From assembly GCF_000969885.1 (NCBI RefSeq), contig NZ_CP009501.1:2804908-2868907 (forward strand): a stretch of 64,000 nucleotides of DNA, in the 5' to 3' direction. The notes below the pieces were generated by a model. The model was not told the DNA's origin. It was given only the letters and a program-made list of their open reading frames with translations, and made no database searches. Each line of letters begins with the position of its first letter. Within the stretch, counting starts at the first letter, position 1. Below, in pieces: positions 47,747 to 57,403 of this stretch. A program made the translations under genes and the position numbers. The stretch comes from Methanosarcina thermophila TM-1. Its GTDB lineage: Archaea; Halobacteriota; Methanosarcinia; Methanosarcinales; Methanosarcinaceae.

Positions 47747-48847
47747 ATTTTCTAATTTGTAGCATGCTATTTCGAGAAGGGTAAAATGGAATATTCGAAA
47801 TCAGTAAACTCTAAAAACTTATTTTATCCTATTATACAAAAACTAGAATTGAGGCTCTGGATGCTGATTTTTTATTACGATTCCATGGAATGCTGATAAT
47901 TTCTTTTTTTAGTGTTATTATTTCTTACTAATTAGTCTTTTTATTCACTTATGAAACAAAAAATTATATGAATATTTGCTACCGAATAGTAGTCTTATTC
48001 TTAGACAAAACTTATTGTTTAGAAGAAAATATAATTTTAAATTATATTTCAAATTTTATAATTTTACGAACAATAAATAAATGGAAAATTATTTATAGGC
48101 TTAGCAGTGCCATGCGGCTTTACACTGTGAACGCCGTAGACTATTTTTTGTTTTTTCAAGAAAAGGATAAATATAATCTTTTCATTTAAATATTAATTAA
48201 TATATTTTCCGAATTGAATAATGTATACCTCAATTTAAATATGATTTATTACTTGAATGATCTTATATGAAGAGATCTGTTCTTAACTTGATCACTCTTG
48301 AATAAACCTTACATAGATATGTCCGCTTTTCCTGAAGAGGTCTGTTCCTGGAATAGTATAATATTTCTTCAAAAATTAAGTTTCTAATCCATCTTTAAGC
48401 TTTGGATTTATCTCATTGAAGGGTTTAAGTGAAGAAAAATCTGCCTGTTAAACGTAAAATCTCTTAAAATAGAATTCTATAATTAAGATGAGCATCTAAA
48501 CCAGTGTATCCGAAATTCACAGGCTTCTTAGAGCCCTTGGGTTATAAGCTAGTAAATTCTGGTTCATAATCGGTTCTAATTAACATTTTACTCCACAAAT
48601 AATAACATATTACATATTACAGTATTCAGTCAACTATCTCACCCTTCAAGAGTAAAATCAATTAAAATGAGACTACTGAATCTTAAATGACATAACTGAA
48701 CCATTTTGAGCTGAGATCACTTTATCTGGGTTGCTGTTGAGGTACTCTTATTGCCTCATATTAACTCACTTTTATATTAACTAATCGGGAGAGAAATTGG
48801 AAATATGTTTGAACTTAATGCATTTTATATTCCTGGAGGTGGAAAGT
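47747..48847. other. AT-rich intergenic region upstream of rhomboid gene
   Basis: About 1.1 kb with no convincing gene. A GC-rich island at 48096-48141 (TTAGCAGTGCCATGCGGC and GTGAACGCCGTAGAC) stands out and could be a structured RNA or a fragment of an old element. A GAAGAGRTCTGTTC motif occurs twice, at about 48270 and 48336. Confidence 0.4.
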
Positions 48848-49471
48848 GTGGAGGGTAAAAACTCTATTCTGGCAAGCCCAACGATGGTAATCATTATTCT
48901 CTGCACACTTTCATTCTTCCTGGAGATGATTCCGTATGTAGGCTACTTCTATGTTAGCGCTTTTCAATTTGACCCTAATTATCTCGTGACAAGACCCTGG
49001 ACACTTGTCACATACATGTTTTTGCATACCAGCTTATTGCATCTTTTATTCAATATGCTTGTCCTGTACTTCTTCGGGACTGCACTCGAAACCCGAGCTG
49101 GAAACAGACAGCTTCTGGCAATCTTTTTCACCTCTGGGATTCTGTCAGCAATAGGGTACACCTTTTTAAGTGGGCCAATTTTCAATATCTCACCTGGTCC
49201 AATGATTGGTGCAAGTGGAGCGATCTACGGAGTCTTTGCAGCTCTTACAATGCTTGAGCCGGATGTTCACGTCTATGTCTACTTTATCCCAATGAAGTTA
49301 AAACATGCTCTTGTGCTTTTTGCTCTCTTTGACTTCCTCATGGCTGGCTCATCAGATATGATAGCCCATACAGCTCACCTTAGCGGCCTTTTTGTTGGTC
49401 TTTATATGGGACTTCGTATTAAGAAGATTCAAGAAAATACTGCAAGATCCAGATACATCGGCAGGTGGTAA
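48848..49471 (+). CDS. Rhomboid family intramembrane serine protease
   Basis: A 207-residue six-helix membrane protease. The Ser is in IGASGAIYG, the His in HTAHLSGLF, and other signatures are LLHLLFNMLVLYFFG and TFLHTS-type loop residues. GTG 48848 is chosen because GGAGGTG lies six bases upstream; the frame is open earlier but without a site. The substrate is unknown. The next gene overlaps its stop by 7 bases. Confidence 0.92.
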   Translation: MEGKNSILASPTMVIIILCTLSFFLEMIPYVGYFYVSAFQFDPNYLVTRPWTLVTYMFLHTSLLHLLFNMLVLYFFGTALETRAGNRQLLAIFFTSGILSAIGYTFLSGPIFNISPGPMIGASGAIYGVFAALTMLEPDVHVYVYFIPMKLKHALVLFALFDFLMAGSSDMIAHTAHLSGLFVGLYMGLRIKKIQENTARSRYIGRW

Positions 49472-49887
49472 ATCTGGGAGAGGATAACCTTCCCGAAAAT
49501 ACATACTATTATCCAAGACCCGAGCCTGGAGAGAAAATCCCTATCCAGGTGTTAAATTTCAGGAGGCTATTTGCAGCCTGGTCTCCTGAGTTGAAAAGAA
49601 CTTTATACTTCGAAAAACCGCCTGAGGATGAAAACCTTAAAAGGTTAAGGGAAATTGTTCTTCTCAAGGTCTATGACTGGCTTGCAGGTAGGGAAGGATT
49701 GATTGAGCTTAATGACGCAGAATTTGAACAGTTTATGCAGGTTTATGAGGCTTTTTTAGAGAAACTCGGAGAAATCCAGTACTTAAGGCGTAAAAAAGGA
49801 CGGAAGACCGAAAATCTCTTTGAACTCAAAGAATCTCCGTATGTCATCCGGGAAGTAAAAAAGGGACCTTTCTCCGATAAATTATAA
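49465..49887 (+). CDS. Uncharacterised 140-residue protein
   Basis: A soluble protein starting at GTG 49465, overlapping the rhomboid stop by 7 bases. It contains NFRRLFAAWSPELKRTLYFEKPP, an Asp/Glu-rich helical middle and RRKKGRKTENLFELKESPY near the end. No family is recognised. The tight coupling to rhomboid suggests a shared role, for example substrate or regulator, but this is speculation. Confidence 0.72.
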   Translation: MVNLGEDNLPENTYYYPRPEPGEKIPIQVLNFRRLFAAWSPELKRTLYFEKPPEDENLKRLREIVLLKVYDWLAGREGLIELNDAEFEQFMQVYEAFLEKLGEIQYLRRKKGRKTENLFELKESPYVIREVKKGPFSDKL

Positions 49888-49991
49888 TTCTATAAATTAT
49901 ATATCATGTTTTTATAAGTCGGAGCTTTGTCCTGACGGAACTTTCTTTCCGTTTTTTTCGCAGGAAAAGTCTCCAGTTTATCAGCCTATTG

Positions 49992-50122
49992 ATTTGCATA
50001 AGAACAAAGTCACAAACTTTGTTTGTTTAATATGCAAATGTTTTACTCAGAATTTGGTTGCCTTAATATGCAAATGTTTTACTACAGAAAAGCAGATATT
50101 AGTATTAACTAATTATGCAAAT
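49992..50122. promoter_or_regulatory. Clustered ATGCAAAT motifs and nested palindrome upstream of NYN gene
   Basis: ATGCAAAT occurs at 50032-50039, 50068-50075 and 50115-50122, and inverted (ATTTGCAT) at 49992-49999. The first two lie in a 21-base direct repeat with 36-base spacing. Between the inverted copy and the first direct copy sits AACAAAGT-N5-ACTTTGTT (50003-50023), so the region forms nested palindromes. The gap (49888-50320) holds no gene. A regulator-binding site is inference. Confidence 0.5.
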
Positions 50123-50320
50123 TGCGGTACTAGAATTATTAATCTTAGAGATTCGGAACTTTGAACCCCAAAAGTAGTATTTGAGCCATTAACTCTCATC
50201 GGCGGATTGGAGGGCTGCTATAAATGTAGCTTTTCCCCCAAAACTGGCGATGTGCAGTCATATAGCGCAAACAAATAATGAGTGCAGGTTCCGTGAACTG
50301 CAAAATCACAGAGGACATTG

Positions 50321-50923
50321 ATGATGAAACCTGTAAAAAGCGGAATTGATTCCATCTCAAAATACCTCCGCTCGAAAAAAGAAATTGGCAGGCGGAAAAT
50401 AGGACTTCTAGTGGATGGTCCGAATATTCTCAGAAAAGAATTTGATGTAAATCTCGAGGAGATAAGGGACGTCCTCAAAGACTATGGAAATATCAAGATC
50501 GGGCGTGTTTTCCTAAACCAGTACGCCTCTGACAAGCTTGTGGAAGCTATCGAAAATCATGGGCTTGAGCCTATAATCTGTTCCAGCGATGTTGATGTGC
50601 GCCTTGCAGTAGAGGGCATGGAGTTAGTACATAACCCCAATATTGACACCCTTGCAATCGTGACCAGGGATGCGGATTTTAAGCCGCTGCTGAACAAGGC
50701 AAACGAACATGGCAAAGAGACTATTATCTTTGGGGTTGAGCCCGGTTTTTCCACAGCGCTCAAAAATTCTGCGGACTATGTTATCCTTATGAAGAAGGAT
50801 AGAATGAGCAGTTATGATGACTCTGATGGGGTGAGCTCAGGTGAAGGAGAAATTGATGCAGCGGAATATCAGGACAGCATGTATGAAGGATCCGTAGATA
50901 AAACCTGTGTAGAAAAGACCTGA
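50321..50923 (+). CDS. NYN-domain ribonuclease-like protein
   Basis: A 200-residue protein with a NYN/PIN-like nuclease domain at about residues 25-160. The acidic active-site positions are in GLLVDGPNIL and IVTRDADFKPLL, plus SSDVDVRLAV. The C-terminal ~40 residues are acidic and probably disordered. The family (TIGR00288 type, by my reading) is common in archaea but lacks a defined substrate; RNA cleavage is the likely activity. GAGG precedes two adjacent ATGs; I chose the first. Confidence 0.87.
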   Translation: MMKPVKSGIDSISKYLRSKKEIGRRKIGLLVDGPNILRKEFDVNLEEIRDVLKDYGNIKIGRVFLNQYASDKLVEAIENHGLEPIICSSDVDVRLAVEGMELVHNPNIDTLAIVTRDADFKPLLNKANEHGKETIIFGVEPGFSTALKNSADYVILMKKDRMSSYDDSDGVSSGEGEIDAAEYQDSMYEGSVDKTCVEKT

Positions 50924-50958
50924 TTTATACTGCCTTTTCTAAATTCCTTTTCTGCTTT

Positions 50959-51936
50959 TTATGGATAATTGACGTCTACGCCAAGGATATTTTTTTCTCC
51001 AGCAAAAACATCCCTTGCTATTTCAGCACAGCCTATTGCAGCATGCCACTTTCCGAGACACAGGCATTCCTGCCCCAGATGTGCACGGATTTTTTTCTGT
51101 ACATATTCATATTCCCCTACTGATCCTGCAAGAAAGATCTCTCCGGTTACCTCATAGCACTTAAGAAGAAGCTGCATTGAGGTAATTTCCATAGCTGCAA
51201 ACAGTGCAATTGTATCAAGGGCAAGAAGGGCGGGACCTTCTTTTTTTCTGGCTGCACTGAGTAATTCTTCCCTATCTTTGTACGGGGTCATTTTTAGAAC
51301 TCCTGCTTCTATAAAAGCCTGGTTTGCAGTGCAGTATCCGCTATCCACATCCCTGATCGCTTGCAGATCAAGAGGGCCGTGATGGACGCCTGGGGCAAAT
51401 ATGCAGGCATCGATTGCACCAACTACCTTGCCATCGGCGACGGCAAGAGTAACAGTGTTTGAGCTTATGTCGGAAACTACGAAATTCTTATAGCCAAGGC
51501 GGAGGATATGGTAAGCAATTCCTAGTTTCTCCGGGCTTGTGAGGTGGGAAAATACCTTCATTCTGGGGTCTACCTTGCTCTCAGCATGAAGACCAGGGAT
51601 TGCTATTGATGGAATTCCTGAGTTCCGGATGGCATCAAAAACTCTTGTACCTCCACCGGTTTTTTTTCCAGCTCCTTCTATGCTTTTGAGCCCTCTTCCT
51701 TCCAGGTTTCTTACATCCTTTATTGAGGAAAAACCGTCTCCCATTGAGTACGTTAGTGCAATCAGGTCAATTGCCTCACATCTGACTTTAAAATTCTTCT
51801 CGATAGAAGCCAGAATCTCATTTTCGGACATGGAAGCTGCCTCATTCCTCCCAAGCTCAAAGGTCAGAACCTTTTCCCCTTCTATCAGAGCAAAACGTAT
51901 TGCAGTTGTGCCGTGATCAATCCCTATATACGCCAA
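50959..51936 (-). CDS. Methanogenesis marker protein 12
   Basis: A 325-residue member of the methanogenesis marker 12 family, an ASKHA-type sugar-kinase/Hsp70-like fold. The N-terminal phosphate loop is YIGIDHGTTAIRFA, and the second phosphate motif includes VVSDISSNTVTLAVADGK. The family occurs in methanogens and related archaea, but its function is not established. It is preceded by a small DUF2103-like gene, 22 bases upstream, which suggests one transcript. Confidence 0.9.
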   Translation of the reverse strand: MAYIGIDHGTTAIRFALIEGEKVLTFELGRNEAASMSENEILASIEKNFKVRCEAIDLIALTYSMGDGFSSIKDVRNLEGRGLKSIEGAGKKTGGGTRVFDAIRNSGIPSIAIPGLHAESKVDPRMKVFSHLTSPEKLGIAYHILRLGYKNFVVSDISSNTVTLAVADGKVVGAIDACIFAPGVHHGPLDLQAIRDVDSGYCTANQAFIEAGVLKMTPYKDREELLSAARKKEGPALLALDTIALFAAMEITSMQLLLKCYEVTGEIFLAGSVGEYEYVQKKIRAHLGQECLCLGKWHAAIGCAEIARDVFAGEKNILGVDVNYP

Positions 51937-51958
51937 TATTTGTCTCTCCCTTAACGCC

Positions 51959-52312
51959 TCAGAGGGCAGCTCTTAAGATTTCATTGAGTTCGTTCATAAT
52001 CCTATCTCCCTCCTCTGCGGTCCCAACTGTTGTTACCAGTCTTATTTCCTGGAAACTCCTGCCTTCAGAGAGCAATAGCCTCAAGTTCCCTCTTACATCC
52101 GCACGCAATACTTTTCCGGTCAGACTTCCTCCTGCAGCGCCTTTTACGGAAATCACGGATGGGATTACCTTTTTTATCTCAGGATGCTGGCTTACCAATT
52201 TTACAAGCTTTTTACCAGCCCTTCCCCCGATAATTGTCGTATGGGCTCCACCAAGCTTATTTCTTGAGGATTTTTGTGTGTTTTCTTGTAAATTATTTTT
52301 ATTTTCCGCCAT
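51959..52312 (-). CDS. Small conserved archaeal protein, DUF2103-like
   Basis: A 117-residue protein with a disordered N-terminus (MAENKNN ... KSSRN) followed by a compact domain: KLGGAHTTIIGGRAGKKLVKLVSQ, VISVKGAAGGSL and GNLRLLLSEGRSFQEIRLVTT. This matches the predicted metal-binding DUF2103 family as far as I can judge. I choose ATG 52312 over TTG 52321. It is likely co-transcribed with marker 12. Confidence 0.68.
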   Translation of the reverse strand: MAENKNNLQENTQKSSRNKLGGAHTTIIGGRAGKKLVKLVSQHPEIKKVIPSVISVKGAAGGSLTGKVLRADVRGNLRLLLSEGRSFQEIRLVTTVGTAEEGDRIMNELNEILRAAL

Positions 52313-52585
52313 TATGGTCAAACCGGTAATCTATTCTCCTGGCAGCTTTTTTACATCTCTTACTTATTCTTTTATATTTATTCTGTGTATCCAGTCATTC
52401 GGTTAGAATCCCAAAAAGGTCTTTAGGGGCTATAGATTTCATATTAATTTTTGCCCTGATGCCAGGAGTTGTAAAAAGAGCTGTTCCAGAATCGTGAGAA
52501 ATTTTATTTGATCCTGGATCATTCCGTTTTTTTGCTCCTTTAAAAAATTACTTTTTTCTCCGGAAAATCCGGTTACAAATTAAAA

Positions 52586-53023
52586 TCAGATCTTTTCAAG
52601 CTCCTTCATGCTTATGAGCTTGATATTCTCCTTCTCAAGCGTTTCAATTGCTTTTTCGATGTCATTTACCCGGACTATTAAAAGGGCTTTCTGCTCTCTG
52701 GTAACAAAAGCATATGCATAGTCAATATTAATATTGGCTTTTCCGAATATTTCCGCAATACGGGACATGCTGCCGGGCACATCTTCCATTTCGATACCAA
52801 GCACGCTGGTTTCAGATACAGTAAACCCTGCATCACGGAGTACACTGTGCGCATAGTCGGACTTGTCCACAACCATGCGGATTATCCCGAAATCTCCGGA
52901 TTCAGCAATGGTAAACGCCCTGATATTTATGCCAGCATTTTTTAATTTGCTTGCAACATTTGCAAGTCTGCCAGGCTTATTTTCCGCAAAAAGGGAAATC
53001 TGCTTTATAATTTTCTCTTCCAT
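52586..53023 (-). CDS. Tandem ACT-domain protein
   Basis: About 145 residues made of two ACT domains: IKQISLFAENKPGRLANVAS... at 5-70 and SVLGIEMEDVPGSMSRIAEIFGKANI at 75-140. ACT domains bind amino acids or related ligands and regulate enzymes. It lies directly downstream of the CoA-ligase gene, a common pairing in archaea, so it probably senses an aromatic acid or amino acid for that enzyme. Start set at ATG 53023 with GGTG upstream. Confidence 0.85.
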   Translation of the reverse strand: MEEKIIKQISLFAENKPGRLANVASKLKNAGINIRAFTIAESGDFGIIRMVVDKSDYAHSVLRDAGFTVSETSVLGIEMEDVPGSMSRIAEIFGKANINIDYAYAFVTREQKALLIVRVNDIEKAIETLEKENIKLISMKELEKI

Positions 53024-53326
53024 TCCAGCACCCATGTCCTTATATTACTTGTTCTTATTTTCTCTTACTTTCTTTTTTAATCTTTTTACTGGAGTATAAT
53101 ATAAGTCTTTATGCGTCTTTTAAGTTTGCACGCAGTTTCCATTTTTATAATTTGCTAATTTATTTCATATCTGGCAACTTTATCTCATACTCGGTAATTA
53201 TTGCCGCAACTCTTTTTTATATCTGACGGGCTTCTATTAAAATTCTGAGATGCCTGAACCAAAAAGAAAAACCTGAAGAATATTATTATCCTCCCGGTAT
53301 TGTTTTCATTCAATCTCTATAAACTC

Positions 53327-54631
53327 TCAAATCTTTCGTTTGTCAATAACTTTCTTTGATTTTCCTTCTGAACGAGGCAGCGAGCCATGTTCCACCAGCT
53401 CCACCTCAACCGCAAGATTGAGCACGTTTTTCAATGCACTTGAAATCTTCCCTTTAAGTTCCATCATGTCTGACATCTTATCGCTGAAAGCCGACTCATG
53501 CATTTCAATCTGAACCTTCATTGAGTCAAGGGGACCAATCCTGTCTACAATAATCATGAAATGGTTTCCGACTTCAGGAATCTTCATAAGGACCGATTCT
53601 ACCTGTCCTGGGAACACATTGATTCCGCGCACGATAATCATGTCATCCGAACGCCCGCTTATGCGTGCAATTCTAGGATGGGTTCTTCCGCAGGGGCAGG
53701 GCTCTGAGAACTTTCTTGTAAGATCCCTTACCCTGTAGCGGATAAGAGGCATGGCTTCTTTAGTAAGAGTCGTGATCACAAGTTCTCCGGTTTCTCCGTC
53801 CGGGACAGGCTGTCCTGTCTCCGGGTCAAGGATCTCAATAAGGAATTTGTCTGCCCAGATATGAACTCCGCACTGTTCCGAGCATTCGGTAAAAAGAGGA
53901 CCGCTCATTTCCGAAGTTCCGTAAATATCATACGCTTTTATTCCTGACTCGGATTCTATGCGTCTCTTGAGTTCCTCGGACCAGGGCTCAGCTCCGAAAA
54001 ATCCCATTCTTAATTTCGTATCGCTTCTGAGATCGATATTTAATTTTTTTGCGGTCTCTATCATATAAAGGAAGTAAGAAGGCGTGCAGGCTATAGCAGT
54101 AACGTCAAGGTCTCTCATTAATTCAAGCTGACGTTCGGTATTTCCGGAACTTGTAGGCAGGACGGTTGCACCAAGCTTTTCACTTCCGTAATGGGCGCCG
54201 AGCCCACCTGTAAAAAGCCCATACCCGTAACTTACCTGAAGAATATCATTTTCCCCCAGTCCCACAGAAGTAAATCCTCTCGCAAGGGATTCAGCCCACT
54301 CTTCAATGTCATGCTGGGTATACCCCACCACTGTCGGTTTTCCTGTTGTACCCGATGAAGCATGGAAGCGGACTAGTTCTGTGTTCGGGACGCAAAACAT
54401 ACCTGTTGGATAGGTGTCTCTGAGATCCTGCTTAACTGTAAAGGGTAACTTTCTAATATCATCAAGAGTCTGGATGTCCTCCGGTTTAACACCATGTTCG
54501 TCAAACCTTTTTCTATAGAAAGGAGAGCGTTCATACACATAATGTACAAGTTGTTTCAACTTTTCTTCTTGCAACTTCTTTAAATCATCTATAGGCATTG
54601 TCTCGATTTCAGGATCCCAGTATTCTGGCAT
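53327..54631 (-). CDS. paaK: Phenylacetate-CoA ligase family enzyme
   Basis: A 434-residue AMP-forming acyl-CoA ligase that activates phenylacetate or a related aryl acid. ATP-binding motif HASSGTTGKPTVVGYT, adenylate-binding YGTSEMSGP and hinge RSDDMIIVRGINVFPGQVE are intact. In archaea the enzyme is thought to help make aromatic amino acids from aryl acids via indolepyruvate-type oxidoreductases. The ACT gene follows 303 bases below. Confidence 0.93.
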   Translation of the reverse strand: MPEYWDPEIETMPIDDLKKLQEEKLKQLVHYVYERSPFYRKRFDEHGVKPEDIQTLDDIRKLPFTVKQDLRDTYPTGMFCVPNTELVRFHASSGTTGKPTVVGYTQHDIEEWAESLARGFTSVGLGENDILQVSYGYGLFTGGLGAHYGSEKLGATVLPTSSGNTERQLELMRDLDVTAIACTPSYFLYMIETAKKLNIDLRSDTKLRMGFFGAEPWSEELKRRIESESGIKAYDIYGTSEMSGPLFTECSEQCGVHIWADKFLIEILDPETGQPVPDGETGELVITTLTKEAMPLIRYRVRDLTRKFSEPCPCGRTHPRIARISGRSDDMIIVRGINVFPGQVESVLMKIPEVGNHFMIIVDRIGPLDSMKVQIEMHESAFSDKMSDMMELKGKISSALKNVLNLAVEVELVEHGSLPRSEGKSKKVIDKRKI

Positions 54632-55322
54632 TCTTTCACACTCTGTATATCTTGTAATTGGGCTCTTAAGCTCATACCCAATATTTTCTTTGCTTTTCTC
54701 ATATATATTTAATGTTCCTTCAAGGTCATGTTCAAGTCCATGTCCTCTCTTCTATCTTTTTCTTGCCTTCTTATTCCGGACTCTCAATATCTCAAGTGGA
54801 TATATCTCCGGTAATATATATGAAGATCAAGCTGGACTGATTTGAAGATTATGCTAGATTCTATATAAATATTAGCTGTAAAGCTGAAAAAAATTTAAGC
54901 AAACCCTGAGGTTAATCGCATAAAAAGAAAAATTTTTACCGGCAAGACTTTTATGAGTCCTGAATGACACAATAAATTCATTCATGACATAGTAAATCCA
55001 TCTATGAAATAGTAAATTCATTCATGCAGATAAATTCATTCATGCAGATAAATTCATTCACTGCAGACAAATTCATTCATTGCAGATAAATTCATTCATT
55101 GCAGGTAAATTGTAGAAATCAGAGGTTCTGATACTTTGAGGATGACCAGAAATTGGAGTTTGTTCTGGATTACAGCATTTAAAAATATATTCTTAAATGT
55201 AATTTTCTGGAGAACGTTCTGGAGTATAATGTCTTAAATTGCTTTTAAGCTAAGATTCGTTTACTTCTAAGATTCGTTTACTTCTAAGATTCGTTTACTT
55301 CTAAGATTCGTTTACTTAAAAG
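54632..55322. repeat. Intergenic region with two different tandem repeat arrays
   Basis: Array 1, about 54965-55110: at least six variable units of TAAATTCATTCAT plus GCAGA, ending 330 bases upstream of paaK. Array 2, 55250-55317: four exact 17-bp copies of CTAAGATTCGTTTACTT, ending 5 bases below the DHH gene stop. No gene is present in the gap. Confidence 0.85.
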
Positions 55323-56330
55323 TCACTCATCTTCGAACTCGTCGAGTTCATCCTCACAAGATATTTCTCTTGCCTTTACTCCAAATGAGGCTTCAAGAAT
55401 TTTCTTTGTTCTTTCCCTGCACTTATTCAGCACTTCTTTCATGTCTGCAATAACGTCAATTCCGGCAGCTCCTGAATGTCCGCCGCCTGTGCCGTTGTAT
55501 TCGTTACTTATATCTTCCATTAGCTGGCCAAGGTTAACTCCGGCGTTTACAGCATCACGCTTCGCTCTTGCGCTCACTCTGACATTCTCACCTTTGGCTG
55601 TGCCAACGAAAGCAATATCTGCTCCGATATTAATTAGCATGGAAGATGCAGAACCCCCAAAAGAGCTGACATGGGAGGTTGCTATAATCATATCCTGTAC
55701 TCTATCGAGCTCGACGCGGCTGGCGGCTTTCAGGATAGCTATCCGCATGGAGATATCCTGTGGAGTTGCAGCCATAAGGTCAAGCACCTCCCCATACTCG
55801 ACGCCGCTGTCCTCAATAATTTTTGCCACTGTCCGGAATGTGTCTGCAGATGCATGTTTGAAGTGACCAGTATCAGTAACTATTCCTGTAAGCATCCCGA
55901 TCCCCACACGCCGGTTAATCGGGGCTCCCATTGCTTTTAAGATATTGTAAACTATTTCTACGGTAGATGTACTGTTCCTGTGCAGGTAAAACTCGGCATT
56001 TTCTGTTAGAGCTGTGGTTGTGTGGTGATCAATTACGCAATATTTTGTAAGCTCCAGGTCGTTCAATTGCGCTTTTGTCGAAGTATCAACCACAACGACA
56101 AAACCGTAATCAGCAGGATTGGGTTTATCCACAACTTCAATCCCGAGTCTATCTATAAGCACAGAAGCTACGCGGTTGCATCCATCTACAAGTCCGATAG
56201 TACCTCCGATAGCTTCTGAAAGGGCAAAAGCGCTGCTAATCGCATCCGGATCTGCGTTCCGGTGGCACAGATACAAAATGTTTTGATAGTCAAGGAGCCG
56301 GTTGAAAAACTCCGCTTCATCAACTTCCAT
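55323..56330 (-). CDS. DHH-family phosphoesterase (NrnA-like)
   Basis: A 335-residue protein with the DHH domain (LCHRNADPDAISSA, DTSTKAQ, YCVIDHHTTT) and DHHA1 domain (GTGGGHSGAAGID) of short-RNA/pAp phosphatases of the NrnA type. It probably degrades nanoRNA or pAp. A C-terminal acidic tail (EDELDEFEDE) is unusual. It is 130 bases downstream of prefoldin beta on the same strand. Confidence 0.9.
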   Translation of the reverse strand: MEVDEAEFFNRLLDYQNILYLCHRNADPDAISSAFALSEAIGGTIGLVDGCNRVASVLIDRLGIEVVDKPNPADYGFVVVVDTSTKAQLNDLELTKYCVIDHHTTTALTENAEFYLHRNSTSTVEIVYNILKAMGAPINRRVGIGMLTGIVTDTGHFKHASADTFRTVAKIIEDSGVEYGEVLDLMAATPQDISMRIAILKAASRVELDRVQDMIIATSHVSSFGGSASSMLINIGADIAFVGTAKGENVRVSARAKRDAVNAGVNLGQLMEDISNEYNGTGGGHSGAAGIDVIADMKEVLNKCRERTKKILEASFGVKAREISCEDELDEFEDE

Positions 56331-56460
56331 TGTCCACTCTGGCTATCGTTTTTATAGGCATTGATCTCCCTGGATTCAAGAACTTTGGGATTCCGTTGAT
56401 TTCTATCTGAGTTAACAAAGCATTTTATTTCCTGTTCCATATGCGGGAACGAAAAATAAA

Positions 56461-56817
56461 TTATTGTGCTCTTTTGGCACCCAATGCCTGCTGGACTTGC
56501 TCCTGAAGCTGTTTAAAGCGGGTTGTGAGCCTTTCTTCCTGCCTAGAGATGGACTGAAGCCTGAGTGAAAGCGTCTCTTCCCTGTCTTTCAGCTTTGTAA
56601 TAGACTCCCCTTTGCTCGTTCTTATTACCAGCTCTCCCACATTACGATAGACTATCGCATCGTCAGTGAGCCTTTCTAGCTCCTCAAGAGCCATCTTGGC
56701 TTCTTTCTGCATAGCCTCAATCTGTGATTTTTGCATTGCTAGAGCCTGGATCTGCTGCTGGATCTGCTGAAGCTGTGCAATCTGGTTCTGAACTTGAGGG
56801 GGTAATTCTGTACTCAT
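56461..56817 (-). CDS. pfdB: Prefoldin beta subunit
   Basis: A 118-residue coiled-coil chaperone subunit. Heptad-rich helices at both ends (VQNQIAQLQQIQQQIQALAM; RLQSISRQEERLTTRFKQLQEQ) flank the beta hairpin DAIVYRNVGELVIRTSKG. Archaeal prefoldin holds unfolded proteins and passes them to the thermosome. Confidence 0.96.
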   Translation of the reverse strand: MSTELPPQVQNQIAQLQQIQQQIQALAMQKSQIEAMQKEAKMALEELERLTDDAIVYRNVGELVIRTSKGESITKLKDREETLSLRLQSISRQEERLTTRFKQLQEQVQQALGAKRAQ

Positions 56818-57403
56818 ATTATATTCACCTGAGTCCTCAATAAACCTGAAGGGATTTTAATGTTTCTGTCCTTGCAGTTTCTGAAAAATCCCCTTTCGTC
56901 ACCTGAAATTAATCTGGAGCCTCAATTGCTAATAACTAAACAACAGGTTAACCTTCGGACCGTATAATTATTTTTATATAGAAGATATTAATTTTAATCC
57001 GAGAATTTAATAAAAACTGCCCGGGAGAGAGTAATTATAAAATTCTCTGTAAATATATATTATAAAATTCTCTGTGATATTATAAAAATTCTCTTTAGAA
57101 TTGTAATTCTCTGTAAATATGTATTATAATAACATTTACGAAATTCATTTAGCCAAAAAATACCTAAAAAAATTATTTAATAAAAGTGATTTATCAAAAA
57201 AGCGGTTTAATAAAAAATATTGTTTAATAAAAATCATTTGACAAAAAAATCATTTGACAAAAAAATCATCATAATAACTTATTTAACAGAAATTTATTAA
57301 CAAAGGATGATCATGGGTAATTATAATATTTCCATTAAATTCAATTAACTCATTAAGGTTGATTTGAGCTTTAAAATGGCTGATATACAGGAGATATTAG
57401 ATA
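56818..57403. other. AT-rich intergenic region with degenerate repeats
   Basis: 585 bases between prefoldin beta and the M42 peptidase gene, divergent promoters expected. A TATAAAATTCTCTGTAA-type unit repeats at about 57030-57125, and a TTGACAAAAAAATCA-type unit repeats at about 57225-57265. No gene seen. Confidence 0.55.

Noticed and set aside
47968-48189. 73-codon plus-strand frame
   Set aside because: Very AT-rich, no ribosome site, no motif; contains the GC-rich island only by chance.
54965-55317. Possible CRISPR array
   Set aside because: Units are 17-23 bases and abut without unique spacers; no cas genes nearby.
56186-56440. 84-codon minus-strand frame between prefoldin beta and the DHH gene, checked as a possible Pcc1-like gene
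   Set aside because: Runs mostly inside the DHH gene in another frame, lacks a ribosome site and shows no Pcc1 features.
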